From a virus, in the IMG/VR virus record IMGVR_UViG_3300028394_000036, positions 113,313 through 177,312 of that record: a stretch of DNA of 64,000 nucleotides. One strand, written 5' to 3'. The translations under genes and the position numbers were made by a program. The notes under the pieces are model-generated. The model worked only from the letters and a program-made list of their open reading frames with translations. It made no database searches and was not told the origin of the DNA. The first letter of the stretch is position 1, and every line of letters starts with the position of its first letter. Of this stretch, positions 18,901 to 26,881 are shown piece after piece.

Positions 18901-19524
18901 TTAAAAATCAATTGCTGGATTTCCACTCATACTACCTGAGTATGTACTCGTATGCACTAAACGAATTGCAAGTCCCATCCCAAATGGTGTATTTATCTTA
19001 ACAACATTATCGTTTGACCAATATAAACGAGTTGCAACTGCCGCTGCTGCTGAAGCTGTTGTTGCTGTCCAAAAATTTGCACTCCAACCAAAATCGTATT
19101 GTTCTGCATTTTCTTTCATATAACCATTTGGATTTCCACAAAAGTTACTTTCATTACTACCATTACCAGAACGTTTATTAAGAGTTGACCAATTAATATT
19201 ATTTTTTAATAAATTACCGGCTGCTTGTTGACCACCTTCTGCAGTAATCAATGTGTTCCAATCACTTTCAGTTGGAACTCTAAATCCTGTTGGAGCAATT
19301 GCTGCATGTGAACCAGATACGGCATACCAATTATACAATTTTCCGTATTCTTCTTCCATACCTTCGTCGAAATCATAGTAACACCAACCAGGTGTACCAT
19401 TTTGAGAATATGCTTCCCATTGTTCTGAACTAGAAACTTCTGCGATGGCTGTGCCATCTTGAAAAGATTCTACTGCAAGATTTTCTTTAAACCAATATTG
19501 TGAACCTATTTGAACAATAGCCAT
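18901..19524 (-). CDS. FISUMP-domain protein
   Basis: A 207-residue protein from the ATG at 19522-19524, preceded by a good AGGAGAATTTG. The sequence follows the Fibrobacter-major-paralogous (FISUMP) pattern: WFKENLAV, GKLYNWYAVSG, APTGFRVPTESDWNTLI, WSTLNKRSGNGSNESNFCGNPNGYM, FWTATTAS and AIRLVH. These C-type-lectin-like domains occur in surface proteins of Bacteroidota, Fibrobacterota and their phages. No signal peptide is present, so it may be a virion decoration or fibre tip rather than a secreted protein. Binding target unknown. Confidence 0.8.
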   Translation of the reverse strand: MAIVQIGSQYWFKENLAVESFQDGTAIAEVSSSEQWEAYSQNGTPGWCYYDFDEGMEEEYGKLYNWYAVSGSHAAIAPTGFRVPTESDWNTLITAEGGQQAAGNLLKNNINWSTLNKRSGNGSNESNFCGNPNGYMKENAEQYDFGWSANFWTATTASAAAAVATRLYWSNDNVVKINTPFGMGLAIRLVHTSTYSGSMSGNPAIDF

Positions 19525-19562
19525 CAAATTCTCCTAACAATTTTAATAATCATGTATTATCT

Positions 19563-19581
19563 ATAATAAATATAAATATAA
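19563..19581 (-). promoter_or_regulatory. Putative late-type promoter box (tandem TATATTTAT)
   Basis: The minus strand reads TTATATTTATATTTATTAT about 40-55 bases before the FISUMP gene. It shares the core of the second promoter-like class. Confidence 0.4.
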
Positions 19582-19598
19582 CCGCAATAACCAAAAAA

Positions 19599-19862
19599 CT
19601 ATTTTGTTCTTGTACTTCTTGTCTTTTTTGGTGGAGATGTAATTGTTTTTATATTATGATCTTTAGAAAGTTTTTTTACATTTTTTCTTTCTATTTCATC
19701 AGAATGATGAACTAATGCAGAAATAATTACTTTTTTATCAGTCAACTCTTCTAAAACAGAAATAAATTTACTTCTATAATATAACCAAACACCAATAACC
19801 CCAACTAAAAATGGTATTACCGAATTAACGATAATCATTAAAATTGAATTTCCATCTAACAT
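19599..19862 (-). CDS. Small single-pass membrane protein
   Basis: An 87-residue protein with a membrane segment at about residues 7-28 (ILMIIVNSVIPFLVGVIGVWLYY) and a basic C-terminal tail ending KKTRSTRTK. The layout (short N-terminus, one segment, charged tail) is seen in phage lysis accessory and membrane-anchoring proteins. It lies 5 bases after the gene at 19868. Function unknown. Confidence 0.55.
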   Translation of the reverse strand: MLDGNSILMIIVNSVIPFLVGVIGVWLYYRSKFISVLEELTDKKVIISALVHHSDEIERKNVKKLSKDHNIKTITSPPKKTRSTRTK

Positions 19863-19867
19863 AACCT

Positions 19868-20404
19868 TTACTCCGTAGTACGTATATAAAATATATAATT
19901 ATTTTCTGAAATTTTTTTCACACACACATGATTATATAGTGATGTAAAATGTTGAAATAGATAAACCATACTATATCTGTAAACAGGTGTTGGAAACTCT
20001 TTTATAGAAAAAACAACATTTTTTGAAAATTTAAAACATTCTCTTATTATAGTGTCTATAAATTGATATTGTCTTTCACTATACAATGGTTTATCAAAAA
20101 TACCAGTTATTATAGACCAATCATATTGATTATAATCATTATTATCTATAAATTCTTGTATTGATTCTTGGACATAACTCCAATTGTGAGTTTTTTCTAA
20201 TGGTTCATTATCTACAAATATATTATGAATATCATCACTAATATCAACTGCTGTGTACTCAATATCCAATCCAAATTCATCAATTTTATTTATAAAGTTT
20301 AATTCTTTATCGCATGCTCCAAAATGAACCACTCTCTCATTTTGGCCAATTCCACAATAAATAATTTCATCGGCTGTTCTAATTACGTTTGTTATTTGTT
20401 CCAT
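19868..20404 (-). CDS. Putative SAM-dependent methyltransferase-like protein
   Basis: A 178-residue protein with a Rossmann-like order of elements: VVHFGACDKELNFINKI as a degenerate motif I, then IEYTAVDIS with an acidic residue after strand 2, YDWSIITGIF as strand 4, and VVFSIKEFP. The glycine loop is atypical, so catalytic activity is uncertain. The start overlaps the end of thyX by 13 bases, suggesting co-expression. The family could also be a nucleotide-binding relative without methyl transfer. Confidence 0.45.
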   Translation of the reverse strand: MEQITNVIRTADEIIYCGIGQNERVVHFGACDKELNFINKIDEFGLDIEYTAVDISDDIHNIFVDNEPLEKTHNWSYVQESIQEFIDNNDYNQYDWSIITGIFDKPLYSERQYQFIDTIIRECFKFSKNVVFSIKEFPTPVYRYSMVYLFQHFTSLYNHVCVKKISENNYIFYIRTTE

Positions 20405-21033
20405 TTTAGCGCTTCCGAAATGTTAGGAAAATTTATAATAAATATGTCTTTAATGTCATTCGCAATAATTCTGTGTTCAAGTTGTGTATCTTCTGAACAC
20501 CGTAGATCAAGATAGTGAATCCAACTACGAATAGAACCTTTCATATACATAGTTGTTTCAGTTGCTAGTGGAAGAACATCACGAGCAGTTTCTCGTGATA
20601 CACCATCATCAATTAAGTATTGATATAGTTCTTTACTTTTTTCTAAATGGTTATCAACCATTTTACTTAAAGTAGAATCTAAAATAATTTCTTCTGAACT
20701 TTGTCTGTTTGTTTTTCCTTGTTTACGCAATTCAATTGGTTGAATGTCTGTTGCTGTTGAATATCTTTGAGAAAATTCTTGAAAAGAAAAACTACGGTGG
20801 CGTAAAATTTGAGCTGCAATACTTCTGCGAGTAACTATCGAAACTGTCATGTCTACCATTTCAAAAGGCGACCAATGCTTATGCTTAATTAAATAACTTA
20901 GGAGTTTAGACGATGAATCCATATTCATCTGATTAGACGGATTACTAACTCTTGCACAATACGAAATCAATTCTTCTGCCGTTGTTAACCCACTCATCGT
21001 TGGAAGAGTAATCGAAACTAATTTTACGGACAT
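20392..21033 (-). CDS. thyX: Flavin-dependent thymidylate synthase ThyX
   Basis: A 213-residue protein with the diagnostic ThyX motif RHRSFSFQEFSQRY at about residues 78-91 and further family features (HWSPFEMVDMTVSI, ETARDVLPLATETTMYMKGSIRSWIHYLDLR). ThyX makes dTMP from dUMP using FAD, NADPH and methylene-tetrahydrofolate, feeding phage DNA synthesis. Length is typical. It sits in a mixed operon with the methyltransferase-like gene, which it overlaps. Confidence 0.95.
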   Translation of the reverse strand: MSVKLVSITLPTMSGLTTAEELISYCARVSNPSNQMNMDSSSKLLSYLIKHKHWSPFEMVDMTVSIVTRRSIAAQILRHRSFSFQEFSQRYSTATDIQPIELRKQGKTNRQSSEEIILDSTLSKMVDNHLEKSKELYQYLIDDGVSRETARDVLPLATETTMYMKGSIRSWIHYLDLRCSEDTQLEHRIIANDIKDIFIINFPNISEALKWNK

Positions 21034-21036
21034 AAC

Positions 21037-21498
21037 TTATTTTTTACCTTTATCCTTCTTTATTTTTATCAATTTTATATAAATACCACTAGTGTCTTCG
21101 GATATAATTACCGAGTGATTTCCTGTGTATAATACAAGTGTTAACCACTTTAAAAATTTATTTATATCTGTACTAATTGGATCACTTAAATTTTTATCAT
21201 TTTCATTTTGTGTTTTTTTTTCATCAAATGAATCATAACTATCTTCTTCCGACCAATCTTCACTAAAATCTTCATCTTCATTATCATTATCATTATCAAA
21301 TGGTGATGACTTTTCATCTTTTGTTTTTTGTTTTATTTTTTCTACAATATCCTGTAGAATTAAAGAATCATATATTTGATTAAATCTATCAATAAATTTA
21401 TTTTTTTCTTTGATTGATATTTTTTCATCAGTTACACTCTTTAAATCAATCTGAAAATAATTTAGCATAGATTTAAGTTTACGTTCTTGCTTTGTCAT
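21037..21498 (-). CDS. Acidic hypothetical protein
   Basis: A 153-residue protein. The N-terminal 60 residues are helical and charged. The centre is a strongly acidic low-complexity run of Asp, Glu and Ser at about residues 68-95. The end has a short beta-like stretch (KWLTLVLYTGNHSVIISEDTSGIYIKLIKI). It overlaps the upstream membrane-protein gene by 20 bases and ends 3 bases before thyX. No motif recognised. Confidence 0.55.
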   Translation of the reverse strand: MTKQERKLKSMLNYFQIDLKSVTDEKISIKEKNKFIDRFNQIYDSLILQDIVEKIKQKTKDEKSSPFDNDNDNEDEDFSEDWSEEDSYDSFDEKKTQNENDKNLSDPISTDINKFLKWLTLVLYTGNHSVIISEDTSGIYIKLIKIKKDKGKK

Positions 21499-21733
21499 TA
21501 TTTTGCCTTTTTATAGTGTCAATAACTTCAACATATTCATAATTACCATGTTGTATTTGTACCATGGAATATCGTTTCAGTTCGTTACAAATTTTTTCGT
21601 TTGATCCATAATTACTTGCAATATTAAGCATTGTGTTTTTTAATGGACAATTTTGTTTAAATATAGTAATTGGTGTTCTGGAAATAAACCACATACTTAT
21701 AAAACCGATAATGAATGAAGTAACTAATTCCAT
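21479..21733 (-). CDS. Small N-terminally anchored membrane protein
   Basis: An 84-residue protein from the ATG at 21731-21733. GGAG lies 6-7 bases upstream of this ATG but only 1 base from the other ATG six bases earlier, which decides the start. Residues 1-18 (MELVTSFIIGFISMWFIS) form a membrane segment, and the rest is hydrophilic with two Cys. A TATTCTATTTATTG box lies about 35 bases upstream. Function unknown. Confidence 0.5.
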   Translation of the reverse strand: MELVTSFIIGFISMWFISRTPITIFKQNCPLKNTMLNIASNYGSNEKICNELKRYSMVQIQHGNYEYVEVIDTIKRQNNDKART

Positions 21734-21782
21734 TTTCATCTCCAATTTATACAAAATTTCCTTTTCAATAAATAGAATACAA

Positions 21783-21832
21783 ACAAAAAAACGAGAGAAA
21801 AATGGTCGGTATATTTAATATCTCTCGTTTAT
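21783..21832 (-). terminator. Intrinsic terminator after transglycosylase gene
   Basis: Inverted arms AAACGAGAGA (21791-21800) and TCTCTCGTTT (21823-21832) enclose a 22-base loop. The minus-strand RNA continues as a run of U after the stem. It ends the transcript of 21846-22349. Confidence 0.7.
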
Positions 21833-21845
21833 GTATAACTGAAGA

Positions 21846-22349
21846 TTATACTGAAATTCCTTTATTCTTTAATTCAGAACAAACTAATCTCGATACTTTC
21901 TTCCAATAGTGTTTGGTAGCCCCTTTTTTGTGTCCATGTGGACCACCGTTCCACTTTCTCGCTAATATCTCCATTTCGGTCATCGTAATGGTTTCCCAGT
22001 TAAGTTTGGGATTGTAGAAATTCTGATAAATCCAAAACATTTGTTCAGACTTATCAGGATTTAACCTGTCTTGTAAAGCAAATTGTTTATGTATTCCCTT
22101 TGCTTTACAGATACGATTCACTTCCTTTACCATTATTGGTAAAATTTGAACTATTCCAAGTGAACCATCCTTTGATCGTGCGGTTGCATTGCCCTTAGAC
22201 TCAACCCAAACGATAGATGAATATAACACATTCTTAACTATTGCTGACTTAATCTCAGCGTTTTTGTTTACTACAGAAGTCATAGTTACTATAGGTAAAC
22301 AAAAAATAATAAAGAACGATGTTATAACCCGTTTACATTTGTTAGTCAT
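21846..22349 (-). CDS. Secreted lytic transglycosylase (SLT-like)
   Basis: A 167-residue protein with an N-terminal signal or anchor (residues 5-27, CKRVITSFFIIFCLPIVTMTS). The catalytic Glu is in VWVESKGNATARSKDGSLGIVQILP, the ES..A.S.xG..G..Q signature of soluble lytic transglycosylases, and RKWNGG near residue 133 matches the conserved A-N/WNxG motif. It would cleave murein between MurNAc and GlcNAc. Its own host-type promoter lies at 22460-22491, suggesting use early or independently of the lysis cassette at 41 kb. Confidence 0.85.
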   Translation of the reverse strand: MTNKCKRVITSFFIIFCLPIVTMTSVVNKNAEIKSAIVKNVLYSSIVWVESKGNATARSKDGSLGIVQILPIMVKEVNRICKAKGIHKQFALQDRLNPDKSEQMFWIYQNFYNPKLNWETITMTEMEILARKWNGGPHGHKKGATKHYWKKVSRLVCSELKNKGISV

Positions 22350-22649
22350 AATTTATGTCCTCATTTATGGATAATATATTTAACTGACCATTTCGTTGAA
22401 GTCAACGTTATGGTTAAAACATATACCGACCATATTTTTCTATGTAAAAGAACGATGTACAAATATAAGCAAAAAGATAAATATTAACAAATCAAATTTT
22501 TCCTAATAATTTTATCTCTAGTAGTATATACTATATAATCTAGTATATAATATTAATATATAATAATTAACACTTTTCTCTGTGTTCACACCTTTCCCGT
22601 GTTCACTGGCAATATACAAAAAAAATGAATACAAAACAAGAACTTTTTT
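22350..22649. other. Intergenic region with promoter and AT palindromes
   Basis: No gene is evident. The stretch holds the minus-strand promoter at 22460-22491 for the transglycosylase gene. It also has one copy of the palindrome AGTATATACT (22523-22532) that recurs in the 36.8-37.7 kb island, AT-rich near-palindromes around 22535-22570, and a short direct repeat GTGTTCAC near 22581 and 22599. Confidence 0.6.
22460..22491 (-). promoter_or_regulatory. Bacteroidota-type promoter for transglycosylase gene
   Basis: On the minus strand TTTG (22488-22491), 20 bases, then TATATTTG (22460-22467): an exact match to the -33/-7 consensus of Bacteroidota housekeeping promoters. Confidence 0.75.
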
Positions 22650-23309
22650 TCACCAAGTCAAAATATTTGGATATTTTCTCATATTTTTTACTGCTGACTG
22701 AACATAAAGATATTCAGAGTTCTGATAAAGGAAGGTAGAACCACCGCCATCACAATTAATTGCATCTTTACAACCAAGTTCCAATAATCGTTTCGGCATA
22801 TCAACGATTCGTATGGAAGAGTTAATGTAGATAAAAACACTATCAGGGTGATGACTACCAAATACAGTTCTAGGACGTTTGGTGAGTGTAAACTTGTTGT
22901 TTGGTATCTTTTGTGGTATACTATCCTTAACAATCAATGGTGTCCCCGTAACGATGTATTTTGACCATATAGCTGGTACATCAGTATAGCGATTAAAGTG
23001 TAAATGTGGTTTCAAATTAGGAACGCCTAACTGATTTGAATAATCGATTGATACAAACGGCCATAGTAGTGGATTGTTTGGATTAAACCTAACAGAATCT
23101 TTATACGGAGGAACAAAAGTTTTAGTTGTAAAAAAAGATAGGTTAATCATATTTTTTACTTTATATTTGTAAACAAACCAGGAAGGATGTTTTAATCCAG
23201 CGTTAGATAATAACCTAACCTTATTCAAAGGAAGTTTAATTATCCATTCTTTTGAATAAGCGGTACTAAGTGATAATATCACTAATAATATTTTTATTAT
23301 CTCTTTCAT
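22650..23309 (-). CDS. Secreted phosphodiester glycosidase (NAGPA-like)
   Basis: A 219-residue protein with a signal peptide (MKEIIKILLVILSLSTAYSKE). The core matches NAGPA-type domains: VSIDYSNQLG early, RPRTVFG in the middle and the signature ELGCKDAINCDGGGSTFLY near residue 185. The family cleaves phosphodiester-linked sugars and is also seen in phage-associated murein or capsule hydrolases. A cell-envelope glycan target is likely given the signal peptide and neighbouring transglycosylase. The gene faces away from the plus-strand cluster that starts at 23345. Confidence 0.8.
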   Translation of the reverse strand: MKEIIKILLVILSLSTAYSKEWIIKLPLNKVRLLSNAGLKHPSWFVYKYKVKNMINLSFFTTKTFVPPYKDSVRFNPNNPLLWPFVSIDYSNQLGVPNLKPHLHFNRYTDVPAIWSKYIVTGTPLIVKDSIPQKIPNNKFTLTKRPRTVFGSHHPDSVFIYINSSIRIVDMPKRLLELGCKDAINCDGGGSTFLYQNSEYLYVQSAVKNMRKYPNILTW

Positions 23310-23344
23310 TTTTATAAGTATGATTCAAAAAAATAAAAATATTA

Positions 23345-23376
23345 TTTGGAATAGATTGAACCATTTTGTATATTTG
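23345..23376 (+). promoter_or_regulatory. Bacteroidota-type promoter opening the 23-33 kb plus-strand block
   Basis: TTTG (23345-23348), 20 bases, TATATTTG (23369-23376). The leader contains ATTAACAACAAT and then AAGGATT before the ATG at 23414, a loose version of the shared 5' leader. Confidence 0.8.
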
Positions 23377-23413
23377 TACATGATTATTAACAACAATTAT
23401 TTAAGGATTATTT

Positions 23414-23623
23414 ATGGCTTACTACCTCGCTAAAGTACAGTTTGAAATTACTAGCGATAATGGTAAAGTGAGAAGAAATTCTCGCAGTTACATGGTGAAT
23501 GCAGTATCTATTACTGATGCAGAAGTTCAACTAACCAAATACTTGTCAGCAAGTGTTGAACCGTTTGAAGTTAAAACTATTTCAGAATCAAAAATTGTGG
23601 ATTACATCAATGAACAAGAATGA
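23414..23623 (+). CDS. DUF4494-like small protein
   Basis: A 69-residue protein: MAYYLAKVQFEIT, then SRSYMVNAVSITDAEVQLTKYL and a C-terminal helix. The pattern (short strand, Y-x-V-x-A-x-S-x-T-x-A-E) resembles DUF4494-type proteins common in Bacteroidota and their phages. Function unknown. It is the first gene after a strong host-type promoter, so probably early. Confidence 0.7.
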   Translation: MAYYLAKVQFEITSDNGKVRRNSRSYMVNAVSITDAEVQLTKYLSASVEPFEVKTISESKIVDYINEQE

Positions 23624-24029
23624 TTTCAAAAAAATGTTAAATGAGTTTGAAGAAGAATTTATTAAAGTGAACAATTCAGAAAACTTACAGCAGTTGAAAG
23701 AGAATTATATTAAATTAGAATTAGTACGTGAAAACATATTTGATTCTTTATTTGAGAAAGTTCAAGACACAGAAGAACGTGGAGAATTTCTAAAAATATT
23801 TTCCAAGTTTGAATATGAAATACCATATCAGATTCCTTTGTTTAGTGATGATGATATGGATCAGGTTGACCAATTGTTTGAAGATTACAATGGTTACTTC
23901 CAAAGATTTGCATGCTTAAACGCTGAACAAATTATTTCATGGAGTGATACCGAAGTTCTTTTTGATGATGAGTTCGGCAACATTGATATAGTAACTCGAC
24001 CCGATACTCTGGTGGGAAAAGCAGAATAA
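23610..24029 (+). CDS. Hypothetical acidic protein
   Basis: A 139-residue protein from the ATG at 23610, which overlaps the previous gene by 14 bases; a longer in-frame start would lie deep inside that gene. It is helical and acidic, with SDDDMDQVDQLFEDYNGYFQRFACLN in the middle. No motif recognised. A perfect intrinsic terminator follows at 24042. Confidence 0.65.
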   Translation: MNKNDFKKMLNEFEEEFIKVNNSENLQQLKENYIKLELVRENIFDSLFEKVQDTEERGEFLKIFSKFEYEIPYQIPLFSDDDMDQVDQLFEDYNGYFQRFACLNAEQIISWSDTEVLFDDEFGNIDIVTRPDTLVGKAE

Positions 24030-24041
24030 CCTTAATAAAAT

Positions 24042-24070
24042 AAAGTCCAACAGATTGTTGGACTTTTTTG
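24042..24070 (+). terminator. Intrinsic terminator
   Basis: Perfect 11-bp stem AAAGTCCAACA / TGTTGGACTTT with a 3-base loop, followed by T residues. It ends the two-gene unit 23414-24029. The next promoter's -33 box starts at once after it. Confidence 0.9.
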
Positions 24071-24072
24071 TT

Positions 24073-24104
24073 TTTGGTTGTTATTAGAAAAAAACGTATA
24101 TTTG
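24073..24104 (+). promoter_or_regulatory. Bacteroidota-type promoter
   Basis: TTTG (24073-24076), 20 bases, TATATTTG (24097-24104). It drives the genes from 24150. The upstream part (GGTTGTTAT.AGAAAAAAACG) is nearly identical to that of the promoter at 26814. Confidence 0.8.
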
Positions 24105-24149
24105 TGTGTTAGGGATTTTCAAATGAAATAAAAAATGGAGCTTAAAAAT

Positions 24150-24551
24150 ATGAGTACGAGTATGAAAAAATTAGCGTGTGAAGGAAACAATCCATTAAGT
24201 AAATATTATCACACAGATCCATGCGATCAATACGTTAAAGTTGCTGATAACGTAGTTAAGGTTATTTGTTGGAAATGTACTTCCAAAGGAATTCCAGCAC
24301 CAACTAATGTAAACAAATCAAATGCAGCAAGTGGGTTTCTTCGTGGTTGGAAGTTTATGAAAGAATTTGTACATCAGAACGGAACTGTTTATCATAAGGG
24401 AGTAGAGCAACCAAGTCTACGTGGTACACTTGAACCAACGCCATTCAAAACTTCTAAGTCACGTAAAGTAAAACCTACGTTGGATGATAAAATTCAAGAA
24501 GAGTACAACAAGAAATTAAAAAATAAAAAATCTAAATCTAAAAAATCATAA
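24150..24551 (+). CDS. Hypothetical basic protein with Cys pair
   Basis: A 133-residue protein. The ATG at 24150 is preferred to one at 24135 because GGAG (24137-24140) sits at proper distance before it. It contains HTDPCDQYVKVADNVVKVICWKCTSKGIP, a possible small metal-binding knuckle, and a Lys/Ser-rich tail (KKLKNKKSKSKKS) that could bind nucleic acid. Family not recognised; resembles small transcription-related phage proteins only in composition. Confidence 0.6.
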   Translation: MSTSMKKLACEGNNPLSKYYHTDPCDQYVKVADNVVKVICWKCTSKGIPAPTNVNKSNAASGFLRGWKFMKEFVHQNGTVYHKGVEQPSLRGTLEPTPFKTSKSRKVKPTLDDKIQEEYNKKLKNKKSKSKKS

Positions 24552-24562
24552 GGGGTATTGTT

Positions 24563-24775
24563 ATGAACATCTGGCTAACGGTGAAAGAGTTATCCACCGA
24601 ACTCGAATGTTCCGAACAATATGTTCGGTACTTGATAGTAGGTAGAACCCGTAAATATGGTGATATAACCCGCAAGGAATCACCTAAGATAGACGAAAGA
24701 TATATGAGAGTTATAAGGAATGGCAGACGGATTAAATACTTAATACACAGTTCTATATTGGAAAAATTAAAATGA
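24563..24775 (+). CDS. Small helix-turn-helix DNA-binding protein
   Basis: A 70-residue protein: WLTVKELSTELECSEQYVRYLIV is a MerR/excisionase-like helix-turn-helix, and a basic wing (RVIRNGRRIKYLIHSSILEKL) follows. It could regulate phage promoters or act in excision; no integrase is in view, so regulation is more likely. AAGGGG lies before the ATG. It overlaps the next gene by 4 bases (ATGA). Confidence 0.75.
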   Translation: MNIWLTVKELSTELECSEQYVRYLIVGRTRKYGDITRKESPKIDERYMRVIRNGRRIKYLIHSSILEKLK

Positions 24776-25038
24776 AAAAGAAAATTCCAACAAAGCGAAA
24801 AAATACAAACGGTATATATGAATATAACGTGTTTGATAATTTATGGGGTTCAAAACATTATCCAACTAACTATGAATTTGCAGTAGTTTCGTATGAAGGC
24901 GGTTCAGATGAACCATACGTATTTGCAATGGAAAATACTATGGATGCTGCAGAAAAAAGAAAAACATATTGGACTAAACAAAGTTTCATTAACTACAACA
25001 TAGAAATCGTTCCAATAGAAGATATTACACAAATATAA
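24772..25038 (+). CDS. Hypothetical small protein
   Basis: An 88-residue protein coupled to the HTH gene by an ATGA overlap. It begins with a basic stretch (MKKKIPTKRKNTNG) and has a beta-alpha body (YEFAVVSYEGGSDEPYVFAMENTMDAAEKRKTYWTKQSF). No motif known. The coupling suggests it is made together with the DNA-binding protein. Confidence 0.6.
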   Translation: MKKKIPTKRKNTNGIYEYNVFDNLWGSKHYPTNYEFAVVSYEGGSDEPYVFAMENTMDAAEKRKTYWTKQSFINYNIEIVPIEDITQI

Positions 25039-25045
25039 TTTTTAC

Positions 25046-25076
25046 TTTGTTATATCAAATCAATTAGCTATCTTTG
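25046..25076 (+). promoter_or_regulatory. Bacteroidota-type promoter with shared leader
   Basis: TTTG (25046-25049), 19 bases, TATCTTTG (25069-25076), then GTAAGATTAACAACAACCAA ahead of the SD AAAGGAAA and the ATG at 25116. The leader recurs at many other promoters here. Confidence 0.8.
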
Positions 25077-25115
25077 TATGTAAGATTAACAACAACCAAT
25101 TAAAGGAAACAAGTT

Positions 25116-25442
25116 ATGAAAAAATACATTTCAACTAAAACAGAGTACATTAGTACAGACGGATGGAGAGGTTATGTACAACCAATAAATGCAGTAGCCG
25201 GTGCAAATGATACTGGTACATGGGATGATTCACCATGCAATTCTAATGTATGTGAAAAAGAAATCAAAGAATATCGTTCTATACTCCGCAAGAATAAAAT
25301 ACAAAGTCGTACAATGTCTTGTCAAACTTCAAACGTATTTTGTGTACATACCTATGTTTTGGTTCATCCAGATGATAGAGCTAAAGCGTTAGAACTTGCT
25401 AAGGAACATCATCCAAATACTAAATTATTCTACGCCGTATAA
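25116..25442 (+). CDS. Hypothetical early protein
   Basis: A 108-residue protein with four Cys (SPCNSNVCEKE, SCQTSNVFCVHTYVLVHPDDRAKALELAKEHHP). The Cys spacing could bind metal. It is transcribed from its own host-type promoter, so probably early. Family not recognised. Confidence 0.6.
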   Translation: MKKYISTKTEYISTDGWRGYVQPINAVAGANDTGTWDDSPCNSNVCEKEIKEYRSILRKNKIQSRTMSCQTSNVFCVHTYVLVHPDDRAKALELAKEHHPNTKLFYAV

Positions 25443-25447
25443 AAACA

Positions 25448-25479
25448 TTTGGAATTATCAGATAGTTTCACTAGCTTTG
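25448..25479 (+). promoter_or_regulatory. Bacteroidota-type promoter with shared leader
   Basis: TTTG (25448-25451), 20 bases, TAGCTTTG (25472-25479), then TAAGATTAAGAACAACCAA. It precedes the gene at 25516. Confidence 0.78.
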
Positions 25480-25515
25480 TATGTAAGATTAAGAACAACC
25501 AACAAGGATACGGAC

Positions 25516-25746
25516 ATGACGTTAGATAATTTATTGAGAGGAAAAAATTCTGGTGTTTTCAAGAATAATAATGGCGAATATTGTCAAATTATTAGATATT
25601 ATGTTGGTAATAACAAAAAGTTTCAAATAATCTTTTCTAAAAGTTTGACTGATATTGCAAAACGTAATGCTATTATCACAACTTCTGAAAAAAGGGTATT
25701 AAAGCTAATTAAAAACGAAGAGTTTATTTTGGAAGAAATAAAATAA
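25516..25746 (+). CDS. Hypothetical small early protein
   Basis: A 76-residue protein from the ATG at 25516; an upstream in-frame extension would start inside the previous gene and cross the promoter, so it is rejected. The sequence MTLDNLLRGKNSGVFKNNNGEYCQIIRYYVGNNKKFQIIF is basic and mixed alpha/beta. Function unknown. Confidence 0.6.
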   Translation: MTLDNLLRGKNSGVFKNNNGEYCQIIRYYVGNNKKFQIIFSKSLTDIAKRNAIITTSEKRVLKLIKNEEFILEEIK

Positions 25747-25749
25747 TAC

Positions 25750-25780
25750 TTTGGTATTTCTAATAAATACACTAGCTTTG
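25750..25780 (+). promoter_or_regulatory. Bacteroidota-type promoter with shared leader
   Basis: TTTG (25750-25753), 19 bases, TAGCTTTG (25773-25780), then TAAGATTAACAACAACCAA and a second partial copy AACAACCAA before the ATG at 25836. It drives the MoxR-like ATPase. Confidence 0.78.
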
Positions 25781-25835
25781 TATGTAAGATTAACAACAAC
25801 CAATTAAACAACCAACAAATTAGGAAAAAATAATT

Positions 25836-26747
25836 ATGAATACGATTCAACAAACAATTGAAAATGCTCCATCATTTCGTCCAGAAAATCTGATTATATC
25901 AGATGTTAAATGGAAATATTTAGTACGTTCCGTGTTACGTGGCAACAACCTTATGATTACGGGACCTGCTGGCTGTGGTAAAACACTTGCAGTTTCAACT
26001 GTTGCTAAAGCTATGGCAAGACCGTTCTTTTACTTCAACTTAGGTGCTACACAAGATCCGCGTTCTTCTCTTATCGGTAATACACACTTTAACAAAGATA
26101 CTGGTACTTACTTCGCTGATTCTACTTTTGTTCGTGCTATTCAAACAGAAGGTGCGGTAATTTTATTAGATGAGCTTTCAAGAGCGCATCCTGAAGCAAG
26201 TAACATTCTTATGACTGTGTTGGACGAAACACAACGTTACCTACGAGTTGATGAGTCACCGTCATCACCAGTAGTAGAAGTTGCAAAAGGTGTTTCATTC
26301 CTTGCTACCGCTAACATCGGTGTTGAATATACAGGTACGAGAGAAATGGACAGAGCATTGAAAGATAGATTTATGATTTTAGAAATGGACGTTCTTACTA
26401 AAGAACAACAAGCATTCCTTATTAAACAAGTTTGTCCAAGCCTATCGGAATCAGTTATCACTATTCTAACTGGCATCTATAATCAAATTCAAAATGAAGT
26501 TGAGTCTGGCTCTGGTAAAATTTCAACTGGCATTTCAACACGAACCATACTTGCGGCATCTTCATTGATTTGTGATGGATTTTCTATAAAAGATTCAATA
26601 GAAGTTTGTGTGTTTCCTTACTTCTCAAATGATGGCGGTTTAGATTCTGAAAGAACATATGTTCGCCAAATTGTTCAAAAGTTTATTCCAGATGAGCATT
26701 TGAAAGATGATAATATGTTCAATGAGAAGGACGCAGTAAACTTCTAA
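25836..26747 (+). CDS. MoxR/CobS-like AAA+ ATPase
   Basis: A 303-residue AAA+ protein. Walker A is TGPAGCGKT near residue 47, Walker B is AVILLDELSRAHPEA near residue 107, sensor 1 is SFLATANIGVEYTG, and an arginine region has REMDRALKDRFMILEMD. The layout is that of MoxR/CobS ATPases, which work with a VWA-domain partner to remodel or activate target proteins. The next gene encodes just such a partner. Substrate unknown. A terminator follows, so the two genes have separate promoters. Confidence 0.9.
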   Translation: MNTIQQTIENAPSFRPENLIISDVKWKYLVRSVLRGNNLMITGPAGCGKTLAVSTVAKAMARPFFYFNLGATQDPRSSLIGNTHFNKDTGTYFADSTFVRAIQTEGAVILLDELSRAHPEASNILMTVLDETQRYLRVDESPSSPVVEVAKGVSFLATANIGVEYTGTREMDRALKDRFMILEMDVLTKEQQAFLIKQVCPSLSESVITILTGIYNQIQNEVESGSGKISTGISTRTILAASSLICDGFSIKDSIEVCVFPYFSNDGGLDSERTYVRQIVQKFIPDEHLKDDNMFNEKDAVNF

Positions 26748-26757
26748 TGACTAATAC

Positions 26758-26785
26758 AAGGGGCTAACAGCCCCTTTTCTTTTTT
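26758..26785 (+). terminator. Intrinsic terminator
   Basis: AAGGGGCT / AGCCCCTT stem with a 3-base loop followed by T-rich sequence. It ends the ATPase transcript. Confidence 0.9.
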
Positions 26786-26813
26786 AATTATGGCAAATTC
26801 GCCACAATTAAAT

Positions 26814-26845
26814 TTTGGTTGTTATCAGAAAAAAACGTATATTTG
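26814..26845 (+). promoter_or_regulatory. Bacteroidota-type promoter with shared leader
   Basis: TTTG (26814-26817), 20 bases, TATATTTG (26838-26845), then TAAGATTAACACACACTCAA. It drives the VWA protein gene at 26882. Confidence 0.8.
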
Positions 26846-26881
26846 TATGTAAGATTAACACACACTCAAACGGAAATAGAT